A stretch of 64,000 nt of DNA from Limnomonas spitsbergensis (taxonomy: Eukaryota; Chlorophyta; Chlorophyceae; Chlamydomonadales): NCBI GenBank assembly GCA_037349105.1, contig JAYJMM010000034.1, positions 3,038,001 through 3,102,000 on the forward strand, given 5' to 3'. The notes under the pieces are model-generated. The model did no database searches. It saw only the letters and a program-made list of their open reading frames with translations, and was not told where the DNA came from. Made by a program: the position numbers and the translations under genes. Of this stretch, positions 30,301-38,793 are shown piece by piece. Numbering within the stretch: the first letter of the stretch is position 1; each line of letters begins with the position of its first letter.

Positions 30301-33002
30301 CTGGCCAGCTCCACATCTGCAGGCACCGCAGCAGGGAATGCTACCAGGCACACATTCCTGCTGCTGCTGTTGTTCACGGGTGCTGGCACCGGAGACCTGC
30401 TGCTCCTAGCTTCATCCACGTCACTGTCAGCTGCCCTGTCTTGTGGCAACAGCGTCTGCAGTTTCTTTGCCAAGCGACGCTTCATCATCCTCAGCTGCCT
30501 GGTCATTCTCATCTGCCAGGCAATCCCTGGCTGCCTGGCCATCCACAGCTGCCTGGCCATTCCTTTGAGCTTCTGCTGGTACCAGTTCACCTTTTCCCTC
30601 AGCATGGGTATGGAGATCCCCTGCTCCTCTGACCCCTCAGGATTCTCTGCCGCCTCCAGCTGTTTGCTGGCCTGCTGGGCCGCCCCTGGTTCTGATATTG
30701 GCACCTGGACCCCTCCTGGAGCTGCTGCCACTGGTGGTGTGACAGGCCCATCCTCTTCTGGCTGGTGCATCTGCACCAGCACCGGCGCCTGCCTGTGCTC
30801 GTGGTCCTCAACCTCACTTGGTCCAACTGGTCCCTCAGCCCCCTGTTGGTTCAGCTTCTGCTCCCACGGATGCAGTTGGTCCGGCTCGCAGCCGCCGGCC
30901 ACCACAGGTGTCACATGGGCTGCCTCCCTCGACAAACACAAACGTGACGCCTGCACCTGCAGTTGGCCTGGCTCACAGCCACCGATCCCTACAGGTGTCA
31001 CATGAATTGCCTCCCTCTGCAAGCACCGTCGTGACGCCTGCAACTGCAGTTGGCCTGGCTCACAGCCACCGGCCACCACAGGTGTCACAGGAACGTCCTT
31101 CATCTGAAAACACAGCCGTGACGCCTGCACCTGCAGTTGGCACGGCTCGTGGCCATCGGTCACCACAGGTGTCACAGGAACTGCCTCTCTCTGCAAACAC
31201 AGCCGTGACGCATGCACCTGCAGTTGGCCTGGCTCACAGCCAGCGGCCGCCACAGGTGTCACATGGGCTGCCTCCCTCGGCAAACACAGCCGTGACGCAT
31301 GCACCTGCAGTTGGCATGGCTCACAGCCACCGATCCCTACAGGTGTCACAGGAACTGCCTCTCTCTGCAAACCCAGCCGTGACGCCTGCACCTGCAGTTG
31401 GCATGGCTCGCAGCCACCGATCCCTACAGGTGTCACAGGAACCGCCTCTCTCTGCAAACCCAGCCTTGACGCCTGCACCTGCAGTTGGTCTGGCTCACAG
31501 CCACCGATCCCGACAGGTGTCACAGGAACTGCCTCCATCTGCAAACACAGCCGTGACGCCTGCACCTGCAGTTGGTCTGGCTCACAGCCACCGATCCCTA
31601 CAGGTGTCACAGGAACTGCCTTTCTCTGCAAACACAGCCGTGACGCCTGCACCTGCAGTTGGCTTGGCTCGGAGCCACCGATCCCTACAGGTGTCACAGG
31701 AACCGCCTCTCTCTGCAAACCCAGTTGTGACGCCTGCACCTGCAGTTGGTCTGGCTCACAGCCACCGATCCCTACAGGTGTCACAGGAACTGCCTTTCTC
31801 TGCAAACACAGCCTTGACGCCTGCACCTGCAGTTGGTCTGGCTCACAGCCACCGATCCCGACAGGTGTCACAGGAACTGCCTCCATCTGCAAACCCAGCC
31901 GTGACGCCTGCACCTGCAGTTGGCTTGGCTCGCAGCCACCGGTCACTGGTTTGGGTGAAAAAGCATTCCCTATTGGAACACAGTTGATCAGGTGCAGCTG
32001 CTCGCTAGCTACCGGGCTATCCTGCCTCGGTGGGCCGGCACTCTCTGCCGTAATACAGTTGATCAGGTGCAGCTGCTCGCCAGCTACCAGGCTATCCTGC
32101 CTGGGTGGGCCGGCACTCTCTGCCGTAATACAGTTGATCAGGTGCAGCTGCTCGCTAGCTACCAGGCTATCCTGCCTGGTTGGGCTGGCACTCTCTGCCG
32201 TAATACAGTTGATCAGGTGCAGCTGCTCGCTAGCTACCAGGCTATCCTGCCTGGGTGGGCCGGCACTCTCTGCCGTAATACAGTTGATCAGGTGCCTGGG
32301 ACTTGGCTCACTGTCACTGCTGAGGATATCAAACATGGACCAGCCGTTGGGGGACACCTGATTACCTGGCTGCTCCATACACCTGGTCAATGCCTCCAAG
32401 GGTGCGCGCTGCTGGGGCACAGCCAGACTGCTTAACCCCGCCTGCTCTGCGTCACACACACTTTTCCACACTCCAGTGGCCCACTGCCCTAGCCTGTTCC
32501 ACCCTATTGGCTGAGTCAGATCCTCCTTCCTTTTTACTGGGGGCCATTCCGCAGTGGCGGCTTTTGCTCCACCCACCGCCTGCAGATCTGCAGGTTTCCT
32601 GATCACCTGACTTCCACCACGGGGCATCGTCCCGTTCTCCTTTTTAACGCACTGCGCAGCACTTGCCACTCTCATTAGCCTCTTCTGCGTCGCGTATTCT
32701 GGCCCACTGCCTAGGTCTCTTGCTCTCCCGCACTCTGCTGCCCCCTCTGGGGCTGCCGAGGTGCCTGCCCCTTGATCACCGTGATCGGGCTTGTTCTTGA
32801 CTCGTTGCGCGGCTCCTGCCCCACTGGGCAAGTCCTGCTCTGGTGCGCCTTCTGGACCACTGTCCCGACTTGCGCCACTGGTCTGCGACACCTCAACGGG
32901 CCAAGCTTGATCTGCACTGGGCACCTTGCACCCCAAAGCTGCGGGATCCTCGATCCCTACTAGCCCGCGAGAAATACGCGTCGCTTCTCCCTCAAGCGCC
33001 AT
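27342..33002 (-). CDS. Giant Gag-like protein of the retroelement, 1,886 aa
   Basis: One uninterrupted ORF fills most of the element. Residues about 235-340 hold four copies of a 25-aa unit (HLINCITAESAGPPRQDSLV core). Residues about 350-710 hold roughly 12 copies of a 30-31-aa unit (VTPVGIGGCEPDQLQVQASR core). A Gln/Arg/Met-rich probable coiled coil follows near 800-850. A Cys/His cluster CMFCGFECEHSDSACEH lies near 935. Residues about 1420-1530 are Ser/Arg/Gly-rich. A second possible knuckle, CQACGYWGSH, lies near 1590. Residues about 1640-1820 (FYEGLPVATRVKLSKFVITV and neighbours) resemble a retroelement capsid domain. The end is polyglutamate. A role in particle assembly is inferred. The intact frame despite large repeats argues for recent activity or selection. 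Confidence 0.8.
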   Translation of the reverse strand: MALEGEATRISRGLVGIEDPAALGCKVPSADQAWPVEVSQTSGASRDSGPEGAPEQDLPSGAGAAQRVKNKPDHGDQGAGTSAAPEGAAECGRARDLGSGPEYATQKRLMRVASAAQCVKKENGTMPRGGSQVIRKPADLQAVGGAKAATAEWPPVKRKEDLTQPIGWNRLGQWATGVWKSVCDAEQAGLSSLAVPQQRAPLEALTRCMEQPGNQVSPNGWSMFDILSSDSEPSPRHLINCITAESAGPPRQDSLVASEQLHLINCITAESASPTRQDSLVASEQLHLINCITAESAGPPRQDSLVAGEQLHLINCITAESAGPPRQDSPVASEQLHLINCVPIGNAFSPKPVTGGCEPSQLQVQASRLGLQMEAVPVTPVGIGGCEPDQLQVQASRLCLQRKAVPVTPVGIGGCEPDQLQVQASQLGLQREAVPVTPVGIGGSEPSQLQVQASRLCLQRKAVPVTPVGIGGCEPDQLQVQASRLCLQMEAVPVTPVGIGGCEPDQLQVQASRLGLQREAVPVTPVGIGGCEPCQLQVQASRLGLQREAVPVTPVGIGGCEPCQLQVHASRLCLPREAAHVTPVAAAGCEPGQLQVHASRLCLQREAVPVTPVVTDGHEPCQLQVQASRLCFQMKDVPVTPVVAGGCEPGQLQLQASRRCLQREAIHVTPVGIGGCEPGQLQVQASRLCLSREAAHVTPVVAGGCEPDQLHPWEQKLNQQGAEGPVGPSEVEDHEHRQAPVLVQMHQPEEDGPVTPPVAAAPGGVQVPISEPGAAQQASKQLEAAENPEGSEEQGISIPMLREKVNWYQQKLKGMARQLWMARQPGIAWQMRMTRQLRMMKRRLAKKLQTLLPQDRAADSDVDEARSSRSPVPAPVNNSSSRNVCLVAFPAAVPADVELARLWEDCATGDRQQQMDTRNAMRQAMRYYPGRVCMFCGFECEHSDSACEHLMDANIQRGLEPGEDPAEASDAEIKREGAEIKPAVTRQAPQSSKEPQEKSAVPVGKPWADLISEEELPDPIQEEKGRQPVTGLRPRQPMRPRRVPVQRGAGSTVYGTPLSKFTPSVGRPVQTPKEGSSSQMRAGGSHKEILRGFYQGTAQAQDTRPREPERSGTGGVVCGNEESEGPISWAGILQWATDLWKQVCSRTFLHFQDQVTAIEEFKAHHLRGWATKAMLGIPHTGQDRATLLSALGQVSKGRAGREAALAVKAFADEWCNEVTGNQVGPGSEPEDEEDQAWEGFETAGQRPEELREVQRWQQQARTAPTLRSEVFEVSSEPSLRGRPRGREEPRASSPAASERAELTSRSLARMAEQGVATRRANRQESYALLRIIEDKENTCQETQVDYIEEFLRKRQEGAARGTQQDEPAGSVRSSGPRRQETRGETQSDAYLRNYTGGKQPNWQSQEPPRGPAEYGRRTQPGEPNQKLPRGQAESGRGSQPRESGPEERKSGDEADQPPPERSRGSASGAGRQSSGGGQAQDGAGRRNSQYQRSRSPSGGDSSGSGSDSSLDESGSGGADRRGPRARRESSDQEMKRLDREQARVNMQLLQQMVLQLAGVAKYTKIPAIQGNVPVLDMSHPGAVAAKKYCQACGYWGSHNRLALSDEPPALAVVAGEIVGSCQSPSAMDMLVRSLARLWNNKPASVGPLMVAIRAAPHAGDRATKEVERIRGQWAAPAEEQCCAVSLLTLWIRVVKEEVGKPTSDERSAITNLKLGVKTTLDPEVKPEETVEAFAHRVLSTAELLQISRDAVDYFGRRHSVSHMFYEGLPVATRVKLSKFVITVPGYLCMTDEEQITVLTQQVVLWEKFALEMGDLMVTDHRPTAEEENEMEEAEEENEMEEEEEADEEEEAREASWRERLFGERYSLDKEKPMSPSERSIDGPRWR
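30880..31950 (-). repeat. About 90-bp coding tandem repeat in gag
   Basis: Roughly 12 units containing ACGCCTGCACCTGCAGTTGG (plus-strand reading) and ACAGGTGTCACAGGAAC encode the 30-31-aa repeats of the Gag-like protein. Copies vary at synonymous and non-synonymous sites but stay in frame. Confidence 0.9.
31985..32295 (-). repeat. 75-bp coding tandem repeat in gag, four copies
   Basis: TAATACAGTTGATCAGGTGC recurs at exactly 75-bp spacing, at about 32052, 32127, 32202 and 32277, encoding the 25-aa units. Confidence 0.93.
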
Positions 33003-33424
33003 CTGCTGCTCTGAGTCCAGGCCCTGCCTTTTCAGTTCACACAGTTCACACAGTTCTGGGCCACTGAAATCTCAGCCTCAGCAATCCATTGATCACTGAT
33101 CCTTAGATCCACTTCTGTCAACACTTGGGAATTTGCACTCCACCACAAAGGCAAGTCCAGGTGCACAGGCACTATCAGCTGGGTTAATAACTCCACAGCC
33201 TGATCTTCAAGCTACGTCTGCTTCTGGGTTGCCACGCCCAGCGCAAGCAGGGATTGGCTTGGAATATCTATGAGAAATCCTCTGCTCAGTGATTTCTAGC
33301 TGTCCAAGGCAGATCCGCTGTCTCAAAAAGAAATTCCAAGCTCCACAGCACATACACCTTTAGCAGGATTCGTTGGGTCAGGCTGATAAGGCAAGATCCA
33401 CTACTTCGTTCCTTTTAAGTGGAC
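33003..33424 (-). other. Untranslated leader of the retroelement
   Basis: About 420 bp lie between repeat B' and the gag ATG. Its outer end (33402-33425) is a perfect inverted complement of 33843-33866 inside B', giving the potential for a hairpin at the element's 5' side. Confidence 0.6.
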
Positions 33425-34068
33425 ACGAGAGGTTTGCTTCAGGTCCGTGGCGGACTTCTTCCCCACATAGTGGCGGACGCCTACGGGCGGACTCAGTGAC
33501 TACACACTGGCCGCGGATGCGCAGCGCGTTAAGCTGTGGCTGGAACTTCTAGATGACAGACACGGAGCTGGTCACTTGTAAAGCTTAACTGCTGGCCCTT
33601 CAGATAGCTGATCTGACGGGTCGCTGAGTCACTCACCGCGTGAAGCGGGGGATGTCGTAGCCGTAGACTGCGGGCGGTGTCCCAGGTCGGGCTGGGCGTC
33701 TAGCTGAGGATAACTAGGTTGCTATGTCGGCTCTGAGGCTGAATTAGGCTTGATCGTCTTCGTGCCTTCGTGGTACTGGCGTTATTGGTATTCACAGGGT
33801 ATATCTTGGGATGATAGCCGTTGCTGATTACAATTAGAGGCCTGTCCACTTAAAAGGAACGAAGTAAGTGTCAAGCGTGCAAGCCGGGATTCAAAGGTCC
33901 CGGCAAGCCCTATTTACCGAGTACGGGAAATCTGCTACACTTCACACTTAAGCGGGATTCTGGGTCTCAGTTCAAATCCGGAGACTCCGCAGATAAGCTG
34001 CGGAGGCTCCGCGGCCGCTAACTGCGGTCTAAACGGTTCTGTCACGTATACGGTAATATACTGTGACA
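33425..34068 (-). repeat. Split direct repeat B' (right copy, 5' end of the element)
   Basis: Second copy of the 644-bp block. It ends ACTGTGACA at 34068, after which host sequence (CCCTTTACCGGGG) begins. Confidence 0.93.
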
Positions 34069-35320
34069 CCCTTTACCGGGGTGCTCACAATCTGAATATT
34101 TTCTCTGGGGTGGAGGTGGGGAGAGTTTTCTTGCAGGAACTGCGGATTTACCTTCTGCACATTTGGAAGCTCTCTCCACCGGAACAAAATTGACAAACTT
34201 TGAAGTCCTGCCGAATCTTTTGTGGATTGAGCTCTGATGCGGTATGTGTTTAAGTGGCTTAAAAAATGTGATGAACTGGTGGTGCATGTTCCATGCTGTT
34301 GCCTTTCTTTTCCAATCTTCATTTGTCCCTCATACTCCACCCCATTTTTAACTCAGTATTTCTTATCTCCCCCCAGCCTGGACAGCTGTTCACCCACGCC
34401 GCTCGCCGCAACCAGGATAATTTTTTTAGTAGGGCTCAGAGGTGACCTGTCATTGACATAGTTTGCTGAGAAAATTGGAGGAGTAATGTGGCTGGTTGTA
34501 AAGACGCCAATAATTAGATAGGAATCCGGTACATGACTAAGGGTTGCTGGGTGGAGAGGAGATCATACCGGTATGTCTTGCTCTTTGGTTGCATAGTTCG
34601 CTTTGGGTGCACCTAATTCGGCATTTCAAGCTCGTCCCAGAAAACGCTCGAACCCAAACATAAATGTTTTGCATAGCATCATCTCCAAGATGCATCGTCT
34701 TAAGGGTTTTACAAACCTCTCCAAAACTGAAAGCGGTGAGTTCAATCCAGGACATTCAAATTGCACAGTTCGGCCTCCCATTATGCACTTGCCGAGAATG
34801 AAAATAATAGCAAATTGTCACTGGTCGCGCAGAACAACGGTACCTCTCTAAAACAAAAAGGCCTCCAACAGACACTAGGGCAGAGACAGTTGCTCTGCTG
34901 CTTCCGCACTGGAAAGATCAGCAGTCACCATTTACAGTGCCCCTCCAACAATGCTGACGGATATATGGGGGTAAAAAGTATGTGCTAGGGTCTTAATCAT
35001 CATAGGGTTTGAAATTACACAGCTGGTCGTGTGCGTGGAGAAGCGACTCAGTGACAGCGCCTCCACATCCTCAAACAAAATGGAGCAGATATTTGAATTT
35101 CAGACCCTGCTGCAGCTTATGTGCACCAGGGCTGCAATGGACTTGTCACCACTAGCCTCGGCTGATTCCATGGGTACCCTGGTTAGCACAAAACTGCAAG
35201 ATACCTCACTGTACGGCACAGGTTTAGCCCAATTGTTTTATCGAGGAACGGTTCACGTTTAGCCTGATTGTATTACCCAGATAGCACGATACGGCCCAGG
35301 TGTGGCCTGATTGTATTAGT
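34069..35320. other. Intergenic region between the retroelement and the rubredoxin gene
   Basis: No gene is recognised. At about 35205-35315 there are two or three copies of a unit with ACGGCACAGGTTTAGCC and TGATTGTATTA. The same unit appears near 47.69-47.86 kb. Confidence 0.5.
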
Positions 35321-36993
35321 TCATTCCATGGAGTAGCCTGCGATGAAGAGGCCGAAGAAAGCGAGGAGAGAGCCATAGATGAGCAGCAGCTTGTTGTCGC
35401 TGGTCATGCCGTTGGTCCCAATCCCATATTTCTGGTTCTGTGCAAACCCAGGGATCACCTGCAGGACAAATTTCAAATTTCAGATGCAGTCTTCTAGACA
35501 TGGCGGCATGTACTGGTCACAAAAAAATACTACACTCTGCAGGTTTTTTCACAGCTAGTACCGGTACTGCCATTTTTGTTTTGGCACCTTCAACAAGCAC
35601 CGGCAGGAGGCAGCTTGAGCCATTCCTTACTGGGCTACCATATGTATTTGTAAAAGCTGTGCCTTTGGCGCAGCCCCCGAGTGACGTGTGTGCCCTGAAA
35701 GCTGTTGAGGTGTCCTAGGCTGTGTGTTCAGGCAGCAGTTGCCAAGACTAGACTACACGACCGGCACCCAAGGTACTGTCCTGCCAGGGAGGCAGGGAGG
35801 CAGGCAATCAGGGATCCTGGGGCGAAAGGGATACCTCCCCAATAGTACACCTCACCTTCGAATTGGCCACAAACTGGTCCTTGGGCGCTCCGCAGACGGG
35901 GCAGACGTACTCCGCAGGAATGGTCTGTGCATTCATAGGTAATATAAAAGCGGGAAATAATGCTAGGCCTGCACATGGTTTCAATTCAAGAAAAGCTCCT
36001 ACGCTTCATGTGCCCTATCAATGTACCATGCGAGTGTAAATACATGATAATGTGTTCAACATAGTTTTGTACTTGATATGGCCGATCCAAAGCTGATCTG
36101 TCATGCAGGAGATCTTGGACAGACGCAGCGTCCCCATTCGGATTGTGCGCACCTCGAACCGCATGCCCTTGGGGAGTGGGAAATCAGGGTCGCCCTTCTC
36201 TGGTGTGTACTCGTAGCTGCAGCTTTTGCATGTTGCGCTGCCCTCTCCAATAACCATGAACTTCTCTGCCGCTCGTAGCCTGTCAGCTGTGGCCTTCCTC
36301 CTGGCAGCTTCAGAGTCTGGGTTCTGTGTTCACAGGCGCAATTCGAATTATCGTCAAGTGTCTATGCTAGATCTATTGATATCTTCAGGTCAACGTGGCC
36401 TTGTCTCGGAAGTCATGGGCTTGACGTAGCCTTGTCATGGAAGTTGCCCTGATCAAAATGTGCCAGACCTGTATATCCATTCGCCATCTCTTGGCCAGTC
36501 CCCTCAACTGGCGTTCTGCTATGCAACACCACCAAAACAAGCAGCCTCATGCGCGGGTTAGCAAACTTTGGGCATGGAAAGATAAAGCAGTGCACATGTG
36601 CTGCAGGACCTGCACCCTCGATTCACGTGAATCACAACAGTCACTGACCTCGACGATTGCACCCGGGGTAGTCTCGACAGCGGTATTCGTCTCAGGCTCC
36701 GTCGACCGTCGAGCAATCAGACGCCTTGTTGAAACCTGTGGCATGAACAAATGTGACCCCTTACATTTCACACACACGCGCACGTATGATCTTGTGGCAT
36801 ACCTTCCACTGCTTCGTAGCTGAGATAGCGACAACAGGGGACACGGCCTACATGATTTGAAAGTTCAATGATGTTGTTTAGACGTCGGTGGCGACTTATC
36901 CAGGGCCACAAAACTCTGTTTCTTGCGTTTCAATGTGAGCACCTGGAAAGGCCGTGTCGTGGCTGCCATGGATTGCATGCGGATAGGAGGCAT
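35321..36993 (-). CDS. RBD1: Chloroplast-type membrane-anchored rubredoxin (RBD1-like), 5 exons
   Basis: RBD1 is a thylakoid rubredoxin required for photosystem II assembly in green algae and plants. Exons on the minus strand: 36993-36943, 36735-36649, 36323-36153, 35924-35856, 35458-35321, all GT-AG and all phase 0, encoding 171 aa. The iron site is complete: C78 and C81 in ATCKSCSYEYTPEKGDPDFP, then C111 and C114 in AEYVCPVCGAPKDQF. A C-terminal hydrophobic helix, LLLIYGSLLAFFGLFIAGYS, anchors the protein. The first about 45 residues are rich in Thr/Arg/Ser with few acids, as for a plastid transit peptide (inference). An alternative start six codons in is possible. The symbol rests on domain order and the tail anchor; the plant ENH1 type has an extra PDZ domain that is absent here. 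Confidence 0.92.
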
Positions 36994-38793
36994 CTTGAGC
37001 ACAATATAGAATATGTGATATTTGGATCGAGGTGTGCCTGATGTTATCTCCGCCCGCTCAGTCTCTCTGTGTGGCGCAGAACTAGTGGCTGATTCAGCTA
37101 CACGTCGACAGAAGAGAGAGCCATGCGGCGGACCTCCGAAAGCGATTTCACTACAGGAAACAAAACATCGATTGCTACCGGTCAATATGTTAGAGGGGAA
37201 CTAGCCCTCAATAATATCCACAGTATATGCGGTTGGAAATGTCCCCTGGAAATGTCCAGCAAGGCAACATGGCCCATCTTTCCTCCTCTGATCTGATCCC
37301 AGGTGAGTTTTTTCTAGCTTGCTACATCTCCTCTACTCAACTGCGTCAAGAGATTTCTGGGCTGCATCTGTGTGCCTGATGCCGTAGCTGCATCTAGATC
37401 ATCTGTTGGAAGTTTCACCCATGTCGGGGCACCAAGATGCGCATGTGATGGGGCATTCACCCTGCAGTTAATTCAGTAATACGCAGCTGCTAAATTGAAG
37501 CATCCTGATTAAATATCATTCACAAATGGCATGACCTCCATGTTGGTCCTTGATCAGTCGGCAGGCGTGTCTCCATCCGGAACAGACTGAAGACCTTACA
37601 ATTACTGGTATCTTCTTGCGCTTCCCTAGGCAGTATATTTTGTTAGCCCTTCCCCACATCGGTCAACACAGTGTCAGGTGGTTGAAGGCAGTTTTCTGAG
37701 AAGACTCTTGAGCCGGTCCAAGGCTACACAGCCAGCAAGGTTTCAGATATTTGTAGTCCCTCGGGTGCATGTCTGCATGAGACATGTGCCCACAGACAGC
37801 AGGCGGGCACTCGAATCAGCACTTGGATTAAAGACTACGGTGCTGAGAGCTGTCCCAGAGGCAAAAAATTACAGAATGTCAACAAGAAAACAGCCCCTCA
37901 AACAGATTTTAAAGATCCCTAGGAAGGATCAGAGGGAAAGGTGTTCTTAAACGAGTTTCATTGATAGCAGGGACTCGACATGGGCATGCTGTTGTACCCT
38001 CAACAGCAATCAGGACCAGACGCTCATCTCTGTCCTTGCATAAAAACTGAGCGCATCGTAAATCCTGCGGTAGTGGCACTCTTGTTAACCGTAGGTGAGT
38101 AATGGCACAGCTTGCCAGGTCTGGCAGCAACCTTGGGCTCTATTTCATACTGAAGTGTCGTGATGAAGGATTCTCGGGCCACAAGACAAAAAAATCAGGG
38201 AAAGAGCTAATGAAAAACTGAACCGGCACAACATACGCTCAAGAAACACAAGTGAGTCAGACGGTGCCCACTTGAACACACCCTGACTTGGGGGTAGGAA
38301 ACCAATAGGATCTTCAAAGGATCCTATCAGATGAAACTAGTATCTAGGACCATGGTCAGGCGGTGAAATAACTCTTCAGATACTGCATCCAGTTTCCACA
38401 GGAAGGTGCGTCTATCCCGGGGCTCCCGGTTCCGAAAAGCTGCGTAACTTTCATCGGGCCACTACCTGGCCCTGTCATGTGCGCCACTACCCGGGCTGTA
38501 AGTCATAAATGATCACGATCGCTCAAAGATGCAGATATGGGGGCGGAGGGAGGGGGGCTGCAAACCAGTGCTTCGCTGCAGTCTTGTAATACATGCTTAT
38601 ACGTGCTTGAGTTCTGTGGACGTGCCGAAAAGTGTTGTATCTCCCTCCCCTTTAGTGCACTTGCACGTGTCGCAGCGCTCCTCAGCTTGTTCAGCTCAGG
38701 TTGCCACTCGCAGTCTTCCTCGGAGGGTCTTTTCGCTGGCCAAAGCCAGAGGGCTTGGGGAACGACCCGGCGGTCAGGCTCTTCCTCACCGTC
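36994..38793. other. Intergenic region; no gene seen
   Basis: No exon pair with coding character is found on either strand. It lies between two minus-strand genes and should hold the promoter of the rubredoxin gene and the 3' end of the next gene. Confidence 0.45.

Larger units (their letters stand above)
25105..34068 (-). mobile_element. PAT-like (tyrosine-recombinase type) retroelement with split direct repeats, non-autonomous
   Basis: Four repeat blocks define the 8,964-bp element. On the plus strand the order is A (25105-25345), B (25346-25989), A' (25992-26232), the internal region, then B' (33425-34068). A and A' are both 241 bp with one difference noticed; B and B' are both 644 bp with one difference noticed. 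Read on the minus strand this is B'-internal-A'-B-A, the A1-internal-B1A2B2 layout known for PAT, Ngaro, Volvox Kangaroo and Chlamydomonas TOC elements. No target-site duplication is evident at the ends, as expected for that group. The internal region encodes only a Gag-like protein; I find no reverse transcriptase, RNase H, methyltransferase or recombinase. The near-identical repeats indicate recent insertion. Mobilisation by an autonomous relative is inference. Confidence 0.88.

Noticed and set aside
30818..31987. 389-aa plus-strand frame rich in HSHRSLQVSQELP
   Set aside because: It is the antisense shadow of the in-frame Gag repeats. The minus-strand ORF is far longer and carries zinc-like and capsid-like regions.
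35316..35501. Minus-strand 61-aa frame starting MSRRLHLKFEICPAGD
   Set aside because: It overlaps the last rubredoxin exon in another frame. The spliced frame gives the expected tail anchor LLLIYGSLLAFFGLFIAGYS.
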